A DNA stretch of 34,828 nt from positions 1 through 34,828 of IMG/VR virus record IMGVR_UViG_3300049445_000168, one strand, 5' to 3'. Made by a program: the position numbers and the translations under genes. Source of the stretch: a virus. The notes below the pieces were generated by a model. That model worked only from the letters and a program-made list of their open reading frames with translations. It did no database searches and was not told where the DNA came from. Positions 31,589 through 34,828 of the stretch are shown here, in pieces. Numbering within the stretch: position 1 is the stretch's first letter; the number at the start of each line of letters is the position of its first letter.

Positions 31589-31877
31589 TGGGAGCGAGCA
31601 GGGCCGCGAGATCGGCCCACGCGACATACTCGATCTTCCACGTCAGGCCATCGTTTCGTGTAATCGTGTGGGCATTGCGCGGCAGGGCGCGGATCTGCGC
31701 GTAGAGATCGACGGGCGGGTGCGCGTGCAGGAGCGCGGCCACCTCGTCAGCGCATTCTTCTAAGCCCCACCCGCGTCCAATGCGATACGAATCCCCGTGG
31801 TCGCGGTCTTTCGCAGACTGTTCACGCCACTGAGCCATCAGTCGTTCCAGTCCCACCCGGAGCCAGTCCGCGCTCAT
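31494..31877 (-). CDS. Hypothetical early-type protein (127 aa)
   Basis: A 127-residue protein. The first ~95 residues look real: WLRVGLERLMAQWREQSAKD, GWGLEECADEVAALLHAH and WKIEYVAWADLAALL, resembling small phage proteins with WR...C(A)DELxALL helices. The last ~30 residues (SPSAPVPAPQSVAPDPAPVA) are Pro/Ala-rich and are encoded opposite the 3' end of the S74 fibre gene. It is the last gene of the leftward operon. The start overlaps the previous stop by ATGA at 31877. Confidence 0.55.
   Translation of the reverse strand: MSADWLRVGLERLMAQWREQSAKDRDHGDSYRIGRGWGLEECADEVAALLHAHPPVDLYAQIRALPRNAHTITRNDGLTWKIEYVAWADLAALLAPITSPSAPVPAPQSVAPDPAPVATDTRPPDHT
31601..31618. terminator. GC-rich hairpin at the convergent junction
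   Basis: GGGCCG (31601-31606), loop CGAGAT and CGGCCC (31613-31618) form a perfect 6-bp stem 12 bases after the fibre stop. No T-run follows on either strand, so intrinsic termination is doubtful. It also lies inside the - strand gene. Confidence 0.3.
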
Positions 31878-32071
31878 GGCTGCGGCTTTCGATAACCGCG
31901 CAGTGCGGCCTTCGCTTCACTCACGACGTTCTCATAGGCCATCTCCAACGCTTCTGCATGGTCTAGTCCGTAGCGCATTTCAGCCTCTTTGCGAAGCCGC
32001 TGAGGTGTGTCATACATCGTGATGCGCCTCAACGCTTCGTAGAATCGCGCCTCATAGTTCACACGTTTCAT
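31874..32071 (-). CDS. Hypothetical small early-type protein (65 aa)
   Basis: A 65-residue basic helical protein: MKRVNYEARFYEALRRITMY, then RLRKEAEMRYGLDHAEALEM. Its ATG overlaps the upstream gene stop and its own stop overlaps the next ATG as ATGA. No family is recognised. The FYEALRRITMYDTP(x)RLRKEAE layout is common in short phage early proteins of unknown function. Confidence 0.6.
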   Translation of the reverse strand: MKRVNYEARFYEALRRITMYDTPQRLRKEAEMRYGLDHAEALEMAYENVVSEAKAALRGYRKPQP

Positions 32072-32628
32072 GGCTGCACCGGAGGATCAGGGAGCACCGC
32101 GCCGGGATGTTCTCGCGTGATGTGCGCAGCCATCTCTTCATACGTGCAGAACGTCGCTCCACACGGGGAACGATACGGGTTGCAGTCGCTGTTACATGGG
32201 GGCGTCGGCGGGTCCCCCTCGGTGTCCGTGACTGGTAACTGGATCGTGTTCGGGTGCCTGCGCTTCCACCACGCGGCGTAGCACAGTGGGCAGGCTTCGC
32301 CATCCATCTGACAATCAGCGCATCGATAGCCGACCGGCGCAGAAACGTGCTCTTTGACATCAGGATTCGCGCTTATCATATTCGGCTCCTGTCGGTCCCC
32401 CTCGGTGTCCGCCCGTGGCATGTCCGGTAGAATGCGTTCAAACCGCATCACGCACACCATCCGTCGTTGGTTCTCGAAAGACGGGATTTCTATTTCCCCT
32501 TGTTCCACGGCATAGATCACGCTGGCGGTATCAAGGACTGACCGTGCTTCGTTGGCCGTCACGTGAACCGCCCGCGACACGTAGCGTTCACTGTAGATCG
32601 TCCGCGTCTTGGTATGGCCTTTCATCAC
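32068..32628 (-). CDS. Composite zinc-finger protein with two DTEGD linkers (186 aa)
   Basis: A 186-residue protein of three modules joined by DTEGD (residues 74-78 and 135-139). Module 1 (1-73): YSERYVSRAVHVTANEARSV, helical. Module 2 (79-134): C103-x2-C106 and C113-x2-C116 (YRCADCQMDGEACPLCYAAW), zinc-ribbon-like. Module 3 (140-186): C145, C149, C156, C161 with H169 and H174 (FCTYEEMAAHITREHPG), a C2H2-like finger. Two adjacent ATG codons (32628, 32625) start it, overlapping the upstream stop. An internal AGGAG-ATG (ATG 32379) could yield a shorter product from module 2 onward. Role probably DNA/RNA binding or regulation; not established. Confidence 0.65.
   Translation of the reverse strand: MMKGHTKTRTIYSERYVSRAVHVTANEARSVLDTASVIYAVEQGEIEIPSFENQRRMVCVMRFERILPDMPRADTEGDRQEPNMISANPDVKEHVSAPVGYRCADCQMDGEACPLCYAAWWKRRHPNTIQLPVTDTEGDPPTPPCNSDCNPYRSPCGATFCTYEEMAAHITREHPGAVLPDPPVQP
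32212..32227 (-). repeat. 16-bp DTEGD repeat, copy 1
   Basis: + strand GTCCCCCTCGGTGTCC; on the - strand it reads in frame as Asp-Thr-Glu-Gly-Asp between modules 2 and 3 of the composite zinc gene. Confidence 0.85.
32377..32390 (-). promoter_or_regulatory. Internal ribosome-binding site and start in the composite zinc gene
   Basis: AGGAG (minus strand, + 32386-32390) lies six bases before an in-frame ATG (32379-32377). It lies just downstream of a DTEGD repeat, where a free-standing zinc protein gene would begin. Confidence 0.5.
32391..32419 (-). repeat. DTEGD repeat, copy 2 (29-bp form)
   Basis: The 16-bp core is at 32395-32410. With flanks it forms a 29-bp block identical to 32956-32984, encoding PRADTEGDR between modules 1 and 2 of the same gene. 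Confidence 0.85.
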
Positions 32629-32816
32629 TTCGAGTCCCGATTAACACACTCGTGAAACTCAGGATCAGTGATGTCACCACCCGCCGTCTTCCCCTCGCGA
32701 TCACAGGCCGCACAATACTCAACTGACCGAGACAGCGCCATCCCACACTCAGGGCATTCTGTCTTTCGAGCCGGAAACCACTCGTCGCACATTTCGCAGT
32801 AACGCTTGCGGCTCAT
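32625..32816 (-). CDS. Small multi-CxxC zinc protein (63 aa)
   Basis: A 63-residue protein with seven cysteines: C7-x2-C10, C21-x2-C24, C35-x2-C38 and C57, plus H55 (MSRKRYCEMCDEWF, TECPECGMAL, YCAACDREGK). The first two pairs make a zinc ribbon; the third pair with H55/C57 may make another. ATG 32816 was chosen by ATGA overlap with the upstream stop; an upstream in-frame ATG at 32840 lies in the previous gene. Its stop overlaps the next ATG. Likely a nucleic-acid-binding or adaptor mini-protein; function unknown. Confidence 0.65.
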   Translation of the reverse strand: MSRKRYCEMCDEWFPARKTECPECGMALSRSVEYCAACDREGKTAGGDITDPEFHECVNRDSK

Positions 32817-33268
32817 TTCGCCTCCAGCGATTGCTGCCACTCAGCCCACGCCACTGATTCACGGTCCTGATCTGGATGGATGTCCTCGATTAAGGCTTCC
32901 TGAAAGCCTGCGGACCAGCCAGCCAAAAACGCTGCCCGAATCGTTGTGGGTGCCGGTCGGTCCCCCTCGGTGTCCGCCCGTGGCCTGATCAATGCGTTAC
33001 AGCGTTCGCAGATTGGGCCGAAGTTCTCGTCTGGCCAATAGGTCGCGCCCATGTCGGCGCAGTTGATACACCGCATGCGGGCTTCTAATTTCGTGTCCCC
33101 CTCGGTGTCCAGCACGGCCGCAAGTTCAGTCGTCCAATCCGTCACCGTTTCAACATTCACGGCCCATCCCCAATCGCCCATGAGTCGTTGCGTTTGGAAG
33201 CGATGCTCGCCAGATTGCATGTCGGCCAGCAGCTCTCGGAGTCGTCGTGTGCGGGCCACGTCGGTCAC
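32813..33268 (-). CDS. Composite zinc protein with two DTEGD linkers (151 aa)
   Basis: From GTG 33268 the protein has 151 residues: a helical module (RTRRLRELLADMQSGEHRFQ, VTDWTTELAAVL), DTEGD (54-58), then a zinc module with C67-x2-C70 and C87-x2-C90 (MRCINCADMGATYWPD, CERCNALI). A second DTEGD (99-103) leads to a helical module (IRAAFLAGWSAGFQEALIED, WAEWQQSLEAK) that looks like a small free-standing phage protein. GTG 33268 is preferred because it overlaps the preceding stop as GTGA; ATG 33298 would add ten residues and overlap that gene by 34 bases. It shares the seam sequence with the 32068 gene. Confidence 0.6.
   Translation of the reverse strand: MTDVARTRRLRELLADMQSGEHRFQTQRLMGDWGWAVNVETVTDWTTELAAVLDTEGDTKLEARMRCINCADMGATYWPDENFGPICERCNALIRPRADTEGDRPAPTTIRAAFLAGWSAGFQEALIEDIHPDQDRESVAWAEWQQSLEAK
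32956..32984 (-). repeat. DTEGD repeat, copy 3 (29-bp form)
   Basis: The 16-bp core is at 32960-32975, in frame in the 32813-33268 gene. All 29 bases match copy 2, about 565 bases away in a different gene. Confidence 0.85.
33095..33110 (-). repeat. 16-bp DTEGD repeat, copy 4
   Basis: The same 16 bases and the same codons (GAC ACC GAG GGG GAC) recur, in frame between the first module and the zinc module of the 32813-33268 gene. Confidence 0.85.
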
Positions 33269-33378
33269 AGGAACCCCCGATACCAAGCACGCAGACACGG
33301 CAGGCAGAACCAGGTCACCTCATCTGGGCCGTGCGTGACCATCTTGCCCGTCTGCTGGCATAAGGCGCAGGGTGTCAT
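33265..33378 (-). CDS. Mini zinc-ribbon protein (37 aa)
   Basis: A 37-residue frame, easily missed for its size. It reads MTPCALCQQTGKMVTHG, then TWFCLPCLRAWYRGFL, with C4-x2-C7 and C25-x2-C28, a minimal four-cysteine zinc ribbon. Its ATG overlaps the upstream stop as ATGA, and its TGA overlaps the next GTG as GTGA. The cysteine pattern and coupling on both sides make it very likely a real gene. Function unknown; perhaps a DNA-binding or anti-host mini-protein. Confidence 0.65.
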   Translation of the reverse strand: MTPCALCQQTGKMVTHGPDEVTWFCLPCLRAWYRGFL

Positions 33379-33527
33379 CGAATCACCTGAGCATTCGTGT
33401 GCGTCTGCTGACAGTGCTCGCAGATAAACGCCACCCGGTCTTCGCCCTGCACGCCTTCAGAGATATCCACGATGCGTCCCTTCCCAAGCGGCAGATATTT
33501 GTGTTTACACTCGGTCCAAATCTTCAC
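33375..33527 (-). CDS. Mini zinc-type protein (50 aa)
   Basis: A 50-residue protein from GTG 33527 reading MKIWTECKHKYLPLGKGRIV, DISEGVQGEDRVAFI, then CEHCQQTHTNAQVIR. C7, H9, C36 and C39 could form one zinc site. GTG overlaps the upstream stop (GTGA) and its own stop overlaps the next ATG (ATGA), which decides the frame. It is too short for usual gene finders but fits the operon perfectly. Function unknown. Confidence 0.6.
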   Translation of the reverse strand: MKIWTECKHKYLPLGKGRIVDISEGVQGEDRVAFICEHCQQTHTNAQVIR

Positions 33528-33733
33528 AGTGTCCTCGTGGTCGTATAGCCGGCGATGCCCAGCAGCTGGAACCGATGCTGCTTAATCGCCGCGATGTCCT
33601 CAGCCGTCAGCTGCGTCCGATTCGTCACGGTCAGTTGCCCGTTACTGGCCGTTAGCGTATGGCCGGCCTGCTCGAGCCGCAGCGCCAGCACCACGGCCTC
33701 GTCATTGAAGTGCATGCCGTCATGCGTCACCAT
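33524..33733 (-). CDS. TubC-N-like docking-domain protein (69 aa)
   Basis: A 69-residue protein whose residues ~13-60 (VVLALRLEQAGHTLTASNGQ, LTVTNRTQLTAEDIAAIKQH, RFQLLGI) match the pattern of TubC N-terminal docking domains: helix, beta hairpin (x-L-x-V), Leu-Thr, then a helix ending FQLLGI. Such mini-domains are found alone in phages and fused to replication proteins. The ATG overlaps the upstream stop by 7 bases; a GTG at 33730 gives a GTGA alternative. Probably a protein-interaction module. Family likeness by pattern only. Confidence 0.55.
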   Translation of the reverse strand: MVTHDGMHFNDEAVVLALRLEQAGHTLTASNGQLTVTNRTQLTAEDIAAIKQHRFQLLGIAGYTTTRTL

Positions 33734-34137
33734 TTGATCTCGTCCTCGCCCACTGGCGGCATCGTCGCTTCGTTCTGCGTTTTCGGTTTGTAGCCGGATT
33801 CGATGCGTTGCGCCCAGTGGCGGGCTTTCTCGGCATCCAGTTGGTTATACCGCTTCTTCTTCTCGTCCAGCTCACGGCTCGCGAAGTAGTCATATCGCTG
33901 CGCCAACAGGAACAAATACGCCGGTGGGCATTCCGAGAAATGTCGATCCCTCATCGACGATCCCGCCCAGTCTTTCGGGTCTTTCGCCTTGATGAGCGGA
34001 TCGCCATACGGGCCGTCAAGGTCCACGTGCAGCTTCTGATCGTCGGTCGGTTTGGCGGCAGCACGCTTCGACTTCGACAAGGCCAGTAGTTCTGCGAGGA
34101 TGTTGCGAATTTCGGTGAGTAGTTGTGTGTCAGACAT
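33727..34137 (-). CDS. Conserved phage protein (DWxG...CPP type, 136 aa)
   Basis: A 136-residue protein. N-terminal helix (MSDTQLLTEIRNILAELLAL), basic linker (KSKRAAAKPTDDQK), then GDPLIKAKDPKDWAGSSMRD, RHFSECPPAYLFLLAQRYDY and DAEKARHWAQRIESGYKP. The block D-P-K/R-x-W-x-G-x-S ... S-x-C-P-P-x-(F/Y)L-x-LA-x-(x)-x-DYFA is a recurrent phage early protein of unknown function, from memory. ATG 34137 overlaps the upstream stop by 8 bases and is preferred over an upstream in-frame ATG at 34185. It neighbours the RecT-like gene, so a link with recombination or replication is plausible. Confidence 0.7.
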   Translation of the reverse strand: MSDTQLLTEIRNILAELLALSKSKRAAAKPTDDQKLHVDLDGPYGDPLIKAKDPKDWAGSSMRDRHFSECPPAYLFLLAQRYDYFASRELDEKKKRYNQLDAEKARHWAQRIESGYKPKTQNEATMPPVGEDEIKW

Positions 34138-34354
34138 GAGCGCCCTTTTTATTCGTAAAGTCGTTGATGCTTGGGACTGACTCATCCATCTGCGCCAAAA
34201 TAAAGGCTCGTAATTGGCGCAAGAGAATCACCGTTGTCTCGACGTTCACATATACACCAATCGCCTCATTGGCACGTTCTACAATCATGATGCCTGAGGC
34301 TGAATCGAATCCGATCTTGGTTGTGCATTTCTTGTCACCGCATGCGCAATTCAT
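34130..34354 (-). CDS. Small Cys-N-terminal hypothetical protein (74 aa)
   Basis: A 74-residue protein starting MNCACGDKKCTTKIGFDSAS with C3, C5 and C10 near the start, then VYVNVETTVILLRQLRAFIL. One possible metal site lies at the N-terminus; the rest is helix/strand without known family. ATG 34354 overlaps the RecT-like stop (TAATG). It is the second gene of the leftward operon seen here. Confidence 0.6.
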   Translation of the reverse strand: MNCACGDKKCTTKIGFDSASGIMIVERANEAIGVYVNVETTVILLRQLRAFILAQMDESVPSINDFTNKKGAHV

Positions 34355-34827
34355 TAGAACTCCTCGGGCGCATACAGGCCCGCCACGACGTCAGGATAGA
34401 CCAGCCGCGCCAGCTTCGACGAGGCACGGGCGACGAGCATATCAGCCGGGTTCTTCGTCCAGCCGCTGCCGTTCTTCACGAGTCCTGCGGCGTGCGCCTC
34501 TTCGATCGTGTAACGTAATTCCATCGGTTCGTCGCCTTCCCGCTGCGTCACGAACGTGGCCGCGGTCGGCGTGCGCTCCGTGCAGCGGAACGACTTCGCC
34601 TTGCCAGACTTGATGACCAGCGCCCGCAAGGCATCGGCGGCCAGCGTCGGGCGCCCTTCCACAATGTGAAAGGCACGCAGACTCGCCATAGCGCTGAGGC
34701 CCAGTTCGCGGCCGGAGAGGACGGTCGACAGCACGGCTTCAGGCGTGCCATACGCGCCGAACAGGCGGGCCTTGAACAACAGGCCGGCTAGTTGCACGGC
34801 CTGGTTCATGGACTGCGGCTCGAGCTG
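34354..34827 (-). CDS. RecT-like single-strand annealing protein, 5' partial
   Basis: 157 residues visible; the frame is open to the window edge, so the N-terminus is missing and the internal ATG at 34809 is not the start. Motifs: QSMNQAVQLAGLLFKARLFG, LSTVLSGRELGLSAMASLRA, FHIVEGRPTLAADALRALVI, LRYTIEEAHAAGLVKN, and ARASSKLARLVYPDVVAGLY. This is the phage RecT-type pattern (GRELGLxxMxSL ... EGRPTL ... R-R/K ... ARLVxPDVVAGLYxPEE). It pairs complementary DNA strands in recombination and replication. It heads the leftward early-type operon in this window. Confidence 0.85.
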   Translation of the reverse strand, partial: QLEPQSMNQAVQLAGLLFKARLFGAYGTPEAVLSTVLSGRELGLSAMASLRAFHIVEGRPTLAADALRALVIKSGKAKSFRCTERTPTAATFVTQREGDEPMELRYTIEEAHAAGLVKNGSGWTKNPADMLVARASSKLARLVYPDVVAGLYAPEEF

Positions 34828-34828
34828 C

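Noticed and set aside
32212-33110. DTEGD repeats as a CRISPR or iteron array
   Set aside because: Spacing is irregular (about 120-570 bases) and all copies are in coding frame, so neither a CRISPR nor a classical iteron array fits.
34164-34613. 149-codon + strand frame near the right edge
   Set aside because: It is antisense to the RecT-like gene and its neighbour, both of which have clear family or coupling support.
1-34828. tRNA genes, CRISPR arrays, insertion sequences, integrase or attachment sites
   Set aside because: No cloverleaf-like segment, regular spaced repeats, transposase or recombinase motif could be recognised; intergenic space is almost absent.

Overview
The window is a piece of a tailed-phage genome (or prophage). 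It is GC-rich, almost gap-free, and built from genes that overlap by 1-13 bases in ATGA, TGATG, TAATG or GTGA arrangements. Recognisable proteins place it with P22-like short-tailed phages: large terminase, P22-type portal, scaffold, P22-type coat protein, gp4-like and gp10-like tail accessory factors, internal ejection proteins, and tail fibre/spike proteins including one with an S74 self-cleaving chaperone domain. No integrase, tRNA, CRISPR, transposase, RNA polymerase, endolysin or clear holin is visible. The host cannot be fixed from sequence. The GC content and the style of the secreted-type beta-helix proteins suggest a GC-rich environmental bacterium, perhaps Acidobacteriota-like, but this is only an inference.

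Layout. 2-952: 3' part of a RepA/RecA-like replication ATPase. 953-1141: short non-coding gap with GGGCCAG-type repeats. 1142-4374: small terminase-like protein, several tiny coupled genes, large terminase, three small genes. 4364-10367: portal, an ADP-ribosyltransferase-like 'polyvalent' protein, a run of small genes (one, 8770-8949, antisense and encoding a membrane protein) and the scaffold. 10383-15034: coat protein and likely decoration/accessory proteins made of duplicated beta domains. 15059-21277: large appendage proteins (IPT domains, beta-helices, jelly-roll, and a proline/tryptophan repeat protein). 21303-24408: gp4-like and gp10-like tail proteins and small virion proteins. 24405-29760: GNAT acetyltransferase, three glutamine-rich ejection-type proteins and a second ADP-ribosyltransferase-like protein. 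29757-31588: fibre head-binding-like protein and S74 fibre.

From 31494 to the right edge the strand flips. Eleven small overlapping genes run leftward, downstream of a RecT-like annealing protein cut by the edge. At least six of them encode small cysteine-rich, zinc-finger-like proteins. Two of these zinc genes carry four in-frame copies of an identical 16-bp sequence encoding DTEGD at apparent module borders. The late (+) and early-type (-) operons converge and overlap by 95 bp.

The points most worth following are: the DTEGD seam repeats and mini zinc-protein operon; a signal peptide overprinted on the end of the preceding fibre gene; a ~34-residue DW/P repeat protein; the antisense membrane gene; two ADP-ribosyltransferase-like proteins in one virion gene block; and a Walker A change (GKG) in the terminase.
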